A stretch of 39,492 nt of DNA, taken from contig DASUTU010000111.1 in NCBI GenBank assembly GCA_036374435.1, positions 1 through 39,492 on the forward strand, read 5' to 3'. The notes under the pieces were generated by a model, which saw only the letters and a list, made by a program, of their open reading frames with translations, had not been told where the DNA came from and did not search any database. The position numbers and the translations under genes are program-made. Shown here piece after piece: positions 29,918 to 38,536 of this stretch. This stretch comes from CALGFI01 sp036374435. GTDB lineage: Bacteria; Actinomycetota; UBA4738; HRBIN12. The number at the start of each line of letters is the position of its first letter. Position 1 is the first letter of the stretch.

Positions 29918-32914
29918 ATGACGGGGAGCGAGATCGTCGTGGCGGTGGGCGGCGTCGGGCTGATCGCCGGCCTGGCCTACTTCTTCTTCGGCCCGAAGCA
30001 GGCCAGTCGCGCCGAACTTCGCGGTGGCGTCCAGGAGGTCGACATCGTCGTCAAGGGCGGCTACTCGCCGAACCTCATCCGGGTCCAGGAGGGCGTGCCG
30101 CTCCGGTTGGTGTTCGACCGCCGGGAGAACAGCGACTGCTCGGCGCGCGTCGTGTTCCCCGACTTCGGCGTGAGCAAGTCGCTTGCCGCCTTCGGCCGGA
30201 CCACCGTGGAGTTGCTGCCGGAACGAGCCGGGGAGTTCGGGTTCGCCTGCGGGATGAACATGCTCCACGGGACGCTGGTGGTCGAGACGGGCAACGGCAA
30301 CGGCAGCGGCGCGACCGCGACGGCGCCCGGAGACGTCGCGGACGCAACGGCGTCGGCGGGCGTCGTGGAGGCGCCGGCCGAGGCGGAGCACCGCCACGAG
30401 GTGGCGCGCGCCGTCGGCGTCGGACCCGTCCGCGAGGTCACGGGGACGAGCCGGGTCGAGTTCTCCCTGCGCGGCGGCGGCGTGAGCTGCCCGACGTGCG
30501 TCCGGAACATCGAGTCGGTCCTGCACGGCCTGCCCGGCGTCGACGACGTTCAGGTCAACTTCGGCGCCGAACGCGTGAGCGTCGAGTTCGATCCCGACCG
30601 CGTGGAGACCGGGGAGATGCGCGACGCGGTCGCCCGCGCCGGGTACCGCGTGGAGGAGCGCCCCGAGCCGGGAACCGAAGCCACGGAGGACGCCGAGGCG
30701 GAGGCCCGCCGGGCCGAGATCCGCGACCTGTCGTGGCGCGTGCTCGTCGGCGCCGTCCTGACGGCCCCGGTGCTCGTGGCCGTGATGGCGGCCGACGTCT
30801 TCGACGCCGGGTGGGTCCCCGAGTTCCTCATGGAACCCTGGGTGCAGCTCGCACTCATCACGCCGGTGATGCTCTACACGGGCTGGCCCATCCACCGCAC
30901 CGGGTGGCTGACGCTGCGCAACCGGGCCGCGGACATGAACACGTTGATCACGATCGGGACCACCGCGGCGTTCGTCTACAGCCTGGTCGTCACGCTCGCT
31001 CCGGGCACGCTGCCCGAGGACCTCCGGGAGGTCTATTTCGAGGCGGTCGGCGTGATCCTCACCCTCATCCTGCTCGGGCGGCTGCTCGAGGCTCGCGCCA
31101 AGGCCGGCACGGGCGAGGCCATCCGCGCGCTCATCGGCCTCCAGGCCCGGACGGCCCGCGTGATCCGCGACGGGCAGGAGCGGGAGATCCCGGTCGAGGA
31201 CGTGGAGCTCGACGACGTCGTGCTCGTTCGCCCGGGCGAGAAGGTTCCCGTCGACGGCGAGATCGTTGACGGGCGCTCCTCGATCGACGAGTCCATGGTC
31301 ACCGGCGAGCCCATCCCGGTCTCCAAGGGGCCGGGGGACGAGGTCATCGGCGCCACGATCAACCAGACCGGAGCCTTCCGCTTCCGCGCCACGAAGGTCG
31401 GCAAGGACACGATGCTGGCCCAGATCATCAAGCTGGTCGAGCAGGCCCAGGCCTCGAAGGCGCCGATCCAGCGTCTGGCGGACCTCGTGGCGAGCTACTT
31501 CGTGCCGGCGGTGATCTTTATCGCGATCGGCACGTTCGTGGTGTGGTACCTGGTCGGCCCCAGCCCCGCGCTGACCTTCGGGCTCGTCTCGGCCGTGTCG
31601 GTCCTGATCATCGCGTGCCCCTGCGCGCTCGGGCTGGCCACGCCGCTGTCGATCATGGTGGGGACCGGGAAAGGCGCCGAGAACGGCGTGTTGATCCGTT
31701 CCGCCGAGTCGCTCGAGACCGCCCACAAGCTCGACACGATCGTCCTGGACAAGACGGGGACGATCACCAAGGGGGAGCCCGCGCTCACCGACGTGGTTCC
31801 GGTGGGATCGCCCTCGCCCGACGAGCTGCTGCGCCTGGTGGCCTCCGCAGAGCGCTCCTCCGAGCACCCGCTGGGCCAGGCCGTCGTCCGCGGGGCCGCC
31901 GAGCGCGGCGTGCAGCTCGCCGAACCCTCGGACTTCCAGTCCGTGACCGGCCGGGGGATCGAGGCCACCGTGGACGGCCACGCCGTGCTGGTCGGCACGC
32001 GGCAGCTCCTGGCGGATCGCGGCGTGGACCCCTCGAAGCTGGAGGAGGCGGGGTCGCGCCTGGCCGAAGACGGGAAGACCGCGATCTACGCGGCGATCGA
32101 CGGCGCGCCCGCCGGCGTCGTGGCGGTCTCGGACACCCTCAAAGAGGACTCGCCCCGGGCCGTGCGAGCGCTTCGGGACCTCGGCCTCGAGGTCGTGATG
32201 ATCACGGGCGACAACCGCAGGACCGCGGAGGCCGTGGCCCGGCAGGTGGGCATCGGCCGCGTCCTGGCCGAGGTGCTCCCGGAGGACAAGGCGCTCGAGG
32301 TTCGCCGGCTCCAGGACGAAGGCAAACTCGTGGCGATGGTGGGGGACGGGATCAACGACGCCCCCGCGCTCGCGCAGGCCGACGTCGGGATCGCCATCGG
32401 CACCGGGACCGACGTGGCGATCGAGGCCGCCGACGTGACGCTCATCTCGGGGGCGCTCGGCGGCGTCGCGACCTCGGTCGGATTGAGCCGGGCCACGATG
32501 CGCAACATCCGCCAGAACCTGTTCTTCGCGTTCGTCTACAACTCGTTGGGGATCCCGGTGGCGGCCGGAGCGTTGTACGCGGCGACCGGGCTGCTGCTCA
32601 GCCCCATGATCGCCGCCGGCGCCATGGCCCTGTCGTCCCTGTCGGTGGTCGGCAACGCGAACCGCCTACGCGCGTACAAGGCTGCCGCGCTCCCTGCGGA
32701 GGGCACCTCGGCCGATCACGTTGAGGTCGAGGTCCACGAGCACGAGGAGGCGAAGGAGGAAGCGATGGAGACGGTGCGAGACCCCGTGTGCGGCATGGAC
32801 ATCGATCCCGCCACGGCCGCGGGAACGGCCGAACACGACGGCACGACCTACTACTTCTGCTCCGAGTCCTGCCGGGAGCGGTTCGTGGCCGAACCGGAGA
32901 AGTTCGCCGCGTAG
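29918..32914 (+). CDS. copA: copper P1B-ATPase fused to cupredoxin-like, HMA and YHS domains
   Basis: The 998-residue protein has an N-terminal membrane helix (about 5-24), a cupredoxin-like domain (38-125) with possible copper ligands Cys74 and the cluster Cys111-Met113-Met115-His117, an HMA domain with Cys191/Cys194 (GVSCPTCVRN), then the P1B-ATPase core: TGE (462-464), CPC (567-569), phosphorylated Asp611 in DKTGT, HP (650-651) and GDGINDAP. After an acidic/His linker comes a YHS domain with Cys958, Cys981 and Cys985. CPC and operator indicate Cu(I) export. The ATG at 29918 is preferred; a TTG two codons upstream is possible. An internal Shine-Dalgarno/ATG precedes the YHS domain. Usual CopA has about 700-800 residues. 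Confidence 0.93.
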   Translation: MTGSEIVVAVGGVGLIAGLAYFFFGPKQASRAELRGGVQEVDIVVKGGYSPNLIRVQEGVPLRLVFDRRENSDCSARVVFPDFGVSKSLAAFGRTTVELLPERAGEFGFACGMNMLHGTLVVETGNGNGSGATATAPGDVADATASAGVVEAPAEAEHRHEVARAVGVGPVREVTGTSRVEFSLRGGGVSCPTCVRNIESVLHGLPGVDDVQVNFGAERVSVEFDPDRVETGEMRDAVARAGYRVEERPEPGTEATEDAEAEARRAEIRDLSWRVLVGAVLTAPVLVAVMAADVFDAGWVPEFLMEPWVQLALITPVMLYTGWPIHRTGWLTLRNRAADMNTLITIGTTAAFVYSLVVTLAPGTLPEDLREVYFEAVGVILTLILLGRLLEARAKAGTGEAIRALIGLQARTARVIRDGQEREIPVEDVELDDVVLVRPGEKVPVDGEIVDGRSSIDESMVTGEPIPVSKGPGDEVIGATINQTGAFRFRATKVGKDTMLAQIIKLVEQAQASKAPIQRLADLVASYFVPAVIFIAIGTFVVWYLVGPSPALTFGLVSAVSVLIIACPCALGLATPLSIMVGTGKGAENGVLIRSAESLETAHKLDTIVLDKTGTITKGEPALTDVVPVGSPSPDELLRLVASAERSSEHPLGQAVVRGAAERGVQLAEPSDFQSVTGRGIEATVDGHAVLVGTRQLLADRGVDPSKLEEAGSRLAEDGKTAIYAAIDGAPAGVVAVSDTLKEDSPRAVRALRDLGLEVVMITGDNRRTAEAVARQVGIGRVLAEVLPEDKALEVRRLQDEGKLVAMVGDGINDAPALAQADVGIAIGTGTDVAIEAADVTLISGALGGVATSVGLSRATMRNIRQNLFFAFVYNSLGIPVAAGALYAATGLLLSPMIAAGAMALSSLSVVGNANRLRAYKAAALPAEGTSADHVEVEVHEHEEAKEEAMETVRDPVCGMDIDPATAAGTAEHDGTTYYFCSESCRERFVAEPEKFAA
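32753..32760 (+). promoter_or_regulatory. internal ribosome-binding site before the YHS domain of copA
   Basis: AAGGAGGA lies 4 nt before the in-frame ATG at 32765 (Met950). Initiation here would give a free 49-residue YHS protein. It encodes part of the linker KEEAM, so codon choice alone (Lys-Glu-Glu) could also produce it. Confidence 0.45.
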
Positions 32915-32997
32915 CCGATCGGAAGCTTCGTCCGTCGGGAGCTCGCGGAACGGGACCGTCCGGGAACCATCGGCTCGGTCACGGCAGTCGGACCTTC

Positions 32998-34803
32998 ATG
33001 AAGATCCCCGCGGCGATCCGAGCCCTGGTCCTGGGCGTCGTCGCGATCGTCGGGATCTCGTGTGCCGACCTCCCTCCGACCGGGCCCACCGGCAGCGAGG
33101 GGACCGAGGCGACCTGGACGCCGGTGGCGGCTTCGCCCCTCACCCCTCGATACGGGGCCCGGGCGTTCTGGGTCGACGGCCGGATCGTTGTCGTCGGCGG
33201 ATCGGCGTCACAGCCGTGTCCACCGACGGCGGACTGCACCTACCCGGACGAGCCGCCGCTGTCGGACGGGGCGTCCTTCGATCCGGCGGGTGGAACGTGG
33301 ACCCCGATCGCCGACGCCTCCGTCCCGATCTGGTGGGCGTCGGGAGCGGTCGTCGACGACACGCTGTACCTGTGGGTCCCACGGATCGCGAGCTGGTCCG
33401 GCACCAGGGCGGCGTTCCTTTCCTACTCGCCGGACTCGGACCAATGGGAGGAGCTTCCGACCCCGCCGATCGGGGACGACCTCACGTATCTGCTGGCCGA
33501 GTCCGGCCACTCGGTCATCGCCTACCAGAGCACCCAGGAGAACGGGATCCGGCCGGACCTGACGTTCGACGTCTCGGCTCGGACGTGGGCCGAGCTCCCA
33601 CCCGATCCGCTCGCCCCGTCGTTCGACCGGACCGTCGTGTGGACGGACGCCGGCCTGGTCCTACTCGGGATCGAAGACGTCCCGCAGCCGGGGTCCGAGG
33701 GGCCGGCGGTCTACCGCGCCGCGGTCCTCGAGGCCTCCACCGGCTCGTGGCGGCGACTGCCGGACTCGGAGATCAGCGGGTACGACCCCTCCTGGTTCTG
33801 GGTCGACGGCACGCTGGTGAACCCCACGCTTGGCACGTCCGACGGCGGATCGAACTCGTGGGGGCGTGCCTACCCGCACGGCGGCCTGTTCGATCCGCGC
33901 ACCGGAACCTGGTCGCCGCTGCCCGAACCGCCCGAACCCCCCGACGGCTTCCCCTTCCCCGAGGTGGCGGCCGCCGGGGACCACTATGTGTCGTCGTTCT
34001 CCGGCTGGGCGCTCCACGTCCCGAGCAGCCGATGGATCCCGTTGGATCCGCCGCCGAGCTCGGCACACGAGCAGGCCATGACCTGGGCCGACGATCGGCT
34101 GTTCGTCTGGGGCGGCGTTCGCTGGGACGACGACCGGCCGACGCTCCTCGGCGAGGGCTGGCTCTGGACTCCCCCGGAGGAGTCCGACTCGGGGATCGCG
34201 ACACGCCCGGAAGTGGCGCGCATCGTCTGTGAAGCCGACGGGTCGACGTCCGTGCTCACGCCTGAGGTCGTCGCCCAACCCGACGGCGTTCACGTGGTGG
34301 TGGACAACGAGCTGGACGAGCCCGCCAGCCTGATCGGCGGGCTGGGCTTCGACGTCGATCCCGGGACGTCGGCATGGACGGTGCAGGTCGGACCGGGCGA
34401 TCGTTCGGTGGCGTGTTGGCCGTTCGGCGACCATGGCGCGGACGAGACCCCGGCCCTCGTCCCCCTGCACGTGCTCGATACGGAGGGGTGGTTCGTGCCA
34501 CCGGCCGAGCTCGCGTGCGGCCGGCAGTGGAGCGAGATCCGCGACTTCGTCGACCTCTCGTCCGGGCTCGCCGACGACCCGGTGGAGGCGGTGCGCGACC
34601 AGGCCAACGGCCTCGAGCCGGGCGACGTCCTCGAGATCTACCGGGCCGGGTATCCTGAGGCGGATCCCGGGAAAGAGGCCACCGTGGTGGTGTCCCGCGA
34701 CGGCCGACTGGTCGTGCTCGCGTCCCTGACCCGCGCCGACGATGGTCGGTGGCTCGTCTCCGGTGGCTCGGGGTGCGCGGACGTCGCCATCAACCTTGGA
34801 TAG
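32998..34803 (+). CDS. kelch-like beta-propeller lipoprotein
   Basis: The 601-residue protein starts with a signal peptide and cysteine (MKIPAAIRALVLGVVAIVGISCAD), with an imperfect lipobox VGIS-C at about residue 22. Kelch/galactose-oxidase-type repeats follow: a hydrophobic strand plus VDGRIVVVGG, VDDTLYLWVP, ADDRLFVWGG and W-x-PL/I motifs, about residues 40-400. A C-terminal region from about 405 (PEVARIVCEADGSTS) is a separate beta-rich domain with no family that I recognise. It is probably surface-anchored. The start has no clear Shine-Dalgarno sequence. It follows copA by 83 nt but nothing links it to copper. Confidence 0.75.
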   Translation: MKIPAAIRALVLGVVAIVGISCADLPPTGPTGSEGTEATWTPVAASPLTPRYGARAFWVDGRIVVVGGSASQPCPPTADCTYPDEPPLSDGASFDPAGGTWTPIADASVPIWWASGAVVDDTLYLWVPRIASWSGTRAAFLSYSPDSDQWEELPTPPIGDDLTYLLAESGHSVIAYQSTQENGIRPDLTFDVSARTWAELPPDPLAPSFDRTVVWTDAGLVLLGIEDVPQPGSEGPAVYRAAVLEASTGSWRRLPDSEISGYDPSWFWVDGTLVNPTLGTSDGGSNSWGRAYPHGGLFDPRTGTWSPLPEPPEPPDGFPFPEVAAAGDHYVSSFSGWALHVPSSRWIPLDPPPSSAHEQAMTWADDRLFVWGGVRWDDDRPTLLGEGWLWTPPEESDSGIATRPEVARIVCEADGSTSVLTPEVVAQPDGVHVVVDNELDEPASLIGGLGFDVDPGTSAWTVQVGPGDRSVACWPFGDHGADETPALVPLHVLDTEGWFVPPAELACGRQWSEIRDFVDLSSGLADDPVEAVRDQANGLEPGDVLEIYRAGYPEADPGKEATVVVSRDGRLVVLASLTRADDGRWLVSGGSGCADVAINLG

Positions 34804-34812
34804 TCGGACCTG

Positions 34813-34833
34813 CCGGCCTCCGTGCCCGGCCGG
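34813..34833. terminator. hairpin between the lipoprotein and OLD-type genes
   Basis: CCGGCC pairs with GGCCGG across a 9-nt loop, 10 nt after the lipoprotein stop. There is no T-run, so it is a weak terminator candidate. Confidence 0.3.
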
Positions 34834-34860
34834 TGTGAAGATGCTCGGCGTGACCGAGCG

Positions 34861-36060
34861 ATGACCGTGCTTTTCACTCAGGTCCGCGTTCGCGGCTTCC
34901 GGTCGCTCGTCGACGTGACGTTGCGACCGGGCGAGCTCACGGCGCTGGTGGGGGAGGCGCGCTCCGGCAAGTCGAACCTCCTGGCCGCGATCCGGGCGCT
35001 CGTCGACCCGGGCTCGCCGGCTCCGGCGGCAACCGACCTGTCCGTGGAGGGAGACGGCCGCATGCACCTGGAGGGGGTGCTGGCCGACGGGGGTCGCCTT
35101 CGGGTGGCCGGGACCCCGCCCGGGCTCGACGTCCGGCGCGACGGGACGCCGCCTGTGGTCTTCCTTCCCGCGGGCCTTCGCAGCGGCCGGGTGATGGCCG
35201 GACGGCCGCGGGAGCCGAGGTCCGCACCCGCGCGGATCGCGGCCGCCGTCCGCGAGGCGGCATCGAACACGCACGGCGGGTCGGACGCGGCGTTCGCCGG
35301 CGCGCTGGTGGGCGGGATCGAGTCGTGCGTCGAAGCGGGCGTCACCGGCACGCTGGTGTTGATCGAGGAGCCGGAGCTGTTCCTGCGCCCGCACACCCAG
35401 CGGTACCTCTACCGGCTCCTGCGCGAGCTCGCCTCGGCCGGCAACCAGGTCCTGTACAGCACTCACGCGCCGGCGTTCCTGAACGTCGCGCGCGTGGAGG
35501 AGTTCGCGCTGCTGCGGCGCCCGGCAGACGGCCGGACGAAGATCCGCCAACCGGCCCCGCTCGACCCCACCGAGGCGTTCCGCGTGATGAGCGAGTTCGA
35601 CGCCGAACGCGGCGAGCTGTTCCTCTCGCGAGCCGCCGTGCTGGTCGAGGGTCGGACCGAGCAGCTCGTGTTGCCGTTCGTGTTCCTCGCGCTTGGCCAC
35701 GACGTGGACCGTGAGGCCATATCGGTCGTCGAGTGCGGGGGCAAGTCGAACATCCCGCTGTTCGTGGAGGTGTGCCGGGCCGTCGGGGTGCCGCACCTGG
35801 TCGTGCACGATCGAGACGCGCCGGCCGGCGCCCGGCCGAGCACGGCCGAACGTGCGCTGAACGCCCTGATCGCCAGGACCGCCGGTCGCGAGCGCACCGT
35901 CGTGCTCGAACCCGACTTCGAGGGCGTCGCCGGGCTGCGCGGCAACCGCCACAAGCCCGAGCGGGCGTGGACCCGGTTCCGGTCCCTCACGCCGGACGCG
36001 GTTCCCGCACCGCTCCGGCGAGTCGTCGAGCTCGCCGTCTCCCTCGCGCGAGCGGGATGA
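34861..36060 (+). CDS. compact OLD-type ATPase with C-terminal TOPRIM nuclease domain
   Basis: The 399-residue protein begins FTQVRVRGFRSLVDVTLRPGELTALVGEARSGKSN, with Walker A at residues 31-38 (GEARSGKS). Walker B is LVLIEEPELFLRPH (Glu169-Glu170) followed by the H-motif YSTHAPAFLNV. Residues about 255-330 are a TOPRIM domain with Glu263 (LVEGRTEQ) and Asp317/Asp319 (VHDRDA). OLD-family proteins cleave DNA or RNA and often serve phage defence. The ATPase part is about half the usual length and lacks an obvious coiled-coil insertion. The next gene starts 10 nt after its stop. No helicase (GajB) partner is present. Confidence 0.83.
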   Translation: MTVLFTQVRVRGFRSLVDVTLRPGELTALVGEARSGKSNLLAAIRALVDPGSPAPAATDLSVEGDGRMHLEGVLADGGRLRVAGTPPGLDVRRDGTPPVVFLPAGLRSGRVMAGRPREPRSAPARIAAAVREAASNTHGGSDAAFAGALVGGIESCVEAGVTGTLVLIEEPELFLRPHTQRYLYRLLRELASAGNQVLYSTHAPAFLNVARVEEFALLRRPADGRTKIRQPAPLDPTEAFRVMSEFDAERGELFLSRAAVLVEGRTEQLVLPFVFLALGHDVDREAISVVECGGKSNIPLFVEVCRAVGVPHLVVHDRDAPAGARPSTAERALNALIARTAGRERTVVLEPDFEGVAGLRGNRHKPERAWTRFRSLTPDAVPAPLRRVVELAVSLARAG

Positions 36061-36070
36061 TGTCCGTCCG

Positions 36071-36781
36071 ATGAGTCCGCGGTTCGGCTACGACGGAACC
36101 CTTCTCGAGCGGTTCCCGGCGATCCACGCGGGCGTGGTCCACGCGACCGGCCTGGCGAACGGGCCGAGCCCGCCCGCGCTGCTCGAGGGGTACCGGGCCG
36201 AACAGTGGGCCGCCGCTGAACGGCTGGAGCGGACGCCGATCGTGGACCTCCCGTCCATCGCTGCGTGGCGCCGGGCGTTCACGCGGTTCGGGGCGAAACC
36301 CACGCAGCACCGTAACGCCGCCGAGGCCCTGCTCCGCCGGCTCTCCAAGACGGGGGAGATCCCGTCGCTGAGCCGCCTGGTCGATCTCGGCAACCTGGTC
36401 TCGATCCGCCGCCACCTGCCGGTCGCCGTGTTCGATCTCGCCGGCGTCGCGGGCGCTCTGACCGTTCGACTCGCCGCCGGGAACGAGCCGTTCACCGAGA
36501 TCGGTTCGACCGAGGTCGTCGTCCCCGAGCCCGGAGAGGTCGTCTTCGTGGACGAGGACGGGGTCGTGGCGGCCCGGCGATGGTGCTGGCGGCAGAGCGC
36601 CCAGAGCGCCACGAGGCCGGCGACTACGGAGGCGTTGATCGTCACCGAAGGACTCCACCGGTCGGCGGGCGACGACGTGGCGGCCGCGCTCGCCGACCTG
36701 ACCTCGCTGCTGGTCGTCCATCAGCCGGGGAGCGCCGTCGAGTCCTGGCTGCTGTCGTCGAGCGCCCCGGTCGCGGCATAG
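36071..36781 (+). CDS. B3/B4 tRNA-binding (editing-like) domain protein
   Basis: The 236-residue product matches the stand-alone B3/B4 family derived from phenylalanyl-tRNA synthetase beta: AWRRAFTRFGAKPTQHRNAAEALLRRLSKTGEIPSLSRLVDLGNLVSIRRHLPVAVFDL is the hallmark block, with a further VVVPEPGEVVFVDEDGVVAARRWCWRQS. Family members may hydrolyse mischarged tRNA; few are characterised. It sits between the OLD-type gene (10 nt) and an MFS gene (4 nt), implying one operon. Confidence 0.87.
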   Translation: MSPRFGYDGTLLERFPAIHAGVVHATGLANGPSPPALLEGYRAEQWAAAERLERTPIVDLPSIAAWRRAFTRFGAKPTQHRNAAEALLRRLSKTGEIPSLSRLVDLGNLVSIRRHLPVAVFDLAGVAGALTVRLAAGNEPFTEIGSTEVVVPEPGEVVFVDEDGVVAARRWCWRQSAQSATRPATTEALIVTEGLHRSAGDDVAAALADLTSLLVVHQPGSAVESWLLSSSAPVAA

Positions 36782-36785
36782 CCCG

Positions 36786-37988
36786 GTGGACCTCGACCAA
36801 CACCCGTCGGAACGGGACCTCCGAGCGATCCTCTTGATCCAGGCGATCCGCGCGTACCTGTACGGGCTCGGCAGCGTCGTGATCGGCGCGAGCCTCGCTG
36901 CGGGCGGGCTCAGCTCCGTGGTGGTGGGGTGGGTCTTCACGGCGATGCTCGCCGGGATGGCGGCGAGCTCGGCGATCGTCGGCCTTCTGGGTGAGCGGCT
37001 GGGGCGACGGCGCCTCTACGTGATCCTCCTGTTGACGGTCGGCGCGGCGGGATCGGTGTTCGCCGTGACGACCTCCGTCCCCCTGTTGGTGGTGGCGGCG
37101 CTCACCGGTTGCCTGTCCACCGATCCGAACGAGTCCGGGCCGATCACCTCGATCGAGCAGGCCATGATCGGCGAGGCGCCGGCCGGCCTTCGCCTGCGCG
37201 TGTTCGGCCGGTACAACGCGATCGCGTACGTGGCCGGCGCGGTCGGAGCGCTCGCGGGCGCGCTGCCCGGGCTGCTCGACACGCCCGCTCGGCCGTGGTT
37301 GTGGGCGTATCCGGTGCTGGCGGTCGTCGCGGCCTGGGTGGCGGGCTCCCTGTCCGGGCGGGTCGAGGCCCACGGCTCAGGCGGGGAGGCGCGGCCTCGA
37401 GCGCCGCTCCGCCGGTCGCGCCGAACGGTCTCCCGCCTCGCCTCGTTGTTCGCCCTCGACTCGTTCGCGGGCGGGTTCATCGTCCAGTCGTTCGTCGTCT
37501 TCTGGTTCGGACGGACGCTCGGTGCCTCGATCGAGCTGATGGGCGCCGTGTTCTTCGTCTCGGGGCTGCTCCAGGCGGCCTCGTCGATCGTGGCCTCCAG
37601 AGTCGCCGAGAGGTTCGGGATGCTGAACACGATGGTGTTCACCCACTTGCCGTCGAACATCCTGCTGATGCTGGTCCCCGTGGCGCCCGGCCTGGCCTGG
37701 GGCATCGTGATGTGGCTGGCTCGGGTCTCGGTCTCGCAGATGGACGTGCCCGCCCGGCAGGCCTACGTCGTGGCGCTCGTGGATCCCGAGGAGCGGGTTG
37801 CCGCAGCCGCGTTCACGAACACCGCGCGGTACGTGTCGCGACCGATCGCGCCGGCCATCGCGGGAGCGTTGATGCACACCGCCACGGCCCTCCCGTTCCT
37901 GATCGCCGGGGCCGGGAAGATCGTGTACGACCTGCTCCTGCTCGCGACGTTTCGACGCGTCGAGCTGCCCGGCCCCGCGGGTCGCTGA
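36786..37988 (+). CDS. MFS transporter
   Basis: A 400-residue protein with about 12 hydrophobic segments, an MFS-type A motif (GLLGERLGRRRLYVILLL) and a central basic cytoplasmic loop (GEARPRAPLRRSRRTVSRLASL). Its substrate is unknown; the sequence differs clearly from the MFS protein at 24191. The GTG start lies 4 nt after the stop of the B3/B4 gene, so it is co-translated with that operon. It converges on a lipoprotein relic. Confidence 0.9.
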   Translation: MDLDQHPSERDLRAILLIQAIRAYLYGLGSVVIGASLAAGGLSSVVVGWVFTAMLAGMAASSAIVGLLGERLGRRRLYVILLLTVGAAGSVFAVTTSVPLLVVAALTGCLSTDPNESGPITSIEQAMIGEAPAGLRLRVFGRYNAIAYVAGAVGALAGALPGLLDTPARPWLWAYPVLAVVAAWVAGSLSGRVEAHGSGGEARPRAPLRRSRRTVSRLASLFALDSFAGGFIVQSFVVFWFGRTLGASIELMGAVFFVSGLLQAASSIVASRVAERFGMLNTMVFTHLPSNILLMLVPVAPGLAWGIVMWLARVSVSQMDVPARQAYVVALVDPEERVAAAAFTNTARYVSRPIAPAIAGALMHTATALPFLIAGAGKIVYDLLLLATFRRVELPGPAGR

Positions 37989-38367
37989 TCCCGTTGCGCG
38001 CCGTCGGAGATTCTCGAGCATGACCGTGGCGATCCGTGCCGCCCGCTCGCGGGCCGTGCGGTTCCTTTGGTCGATCGTCACGCTCACGAGGTAGTGCTCG
38101 CCGAGGCGGCGGTGGTCAGCCCGTTCTCGTAGATGCACATGAGTGGTCCTCGCTTCCGCCGGTCGAGCCCGCCCCCGGGTGGGTGCGGGTGAGCGCCTCG
38201 ATCTCGCCGGACGAGATGAGGGAGCACGCGTCCGGGACCGGGCCAGTCGCGGCGGATGCACCGGTCGAGCCCGGGCCGGTTGCCTCGCCTGGACCTGCCG
38301 GCGGCGAGTCGTTCCCGCTGCATGCGGCGGCCACGACCAGAAGGCACGCCAACGCGGTCAGGCGCAT
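37989..38367 (-). pseudogene. frameshifted DUF3558-like lipoprotein
   Basis: It starts well: MRLTALACLLVVAAACSGND is a signal peptide with lipobox AAAC, then PDACSLISSGEIEAL, as in DUF3558-like lipoproteins. That frame stops at SCASTRTG (38116). The expected continuation is in a second frame (CIYENGL) and then a third (LGEHYLVSVTIDQR...ARIATVMLENL). So two frameshifts lie within about 40 nt near 38105-38140. No stop is found in the third frame before the convergent MFS gene. Real decay or sequencing error are both possible; the short 83-residue form would be a lipoprotein without its C-terminal domain. Confidence 0.55.
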
Positions 38368-38536
38368 GAGTCGTCCGCCTCCCTCCCAAACGTCGGCCAC
38401 GAGCGCAGCGGGTAGCCGCGGGAGTCACCCCCCGGCACGGTGGAGCGAATCGCGACGCACCCTCGTACGACCGCCCGAGGAGATCGAGGCCGGTGATTTC
38501 CGGTCCGGTAGGGTCGAGGGCCGGAGGTGGTGCCGC

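Noticed and set aside
29885..31981. 698-codon open frame on the minus strand opposite the copper ATPase
   Set aside because: It has no domain or motif and is rich in Arg/His/Asp as expected when a GC-rich gene is read backwards; the plus strand holds a clear ATPase.
34861..36781. Gabija or PARIS defence system
   Set aside because: There is no UvrD-like GajB helicase and no separate AriA/AriB pair; only the OLD-type fold is shared.
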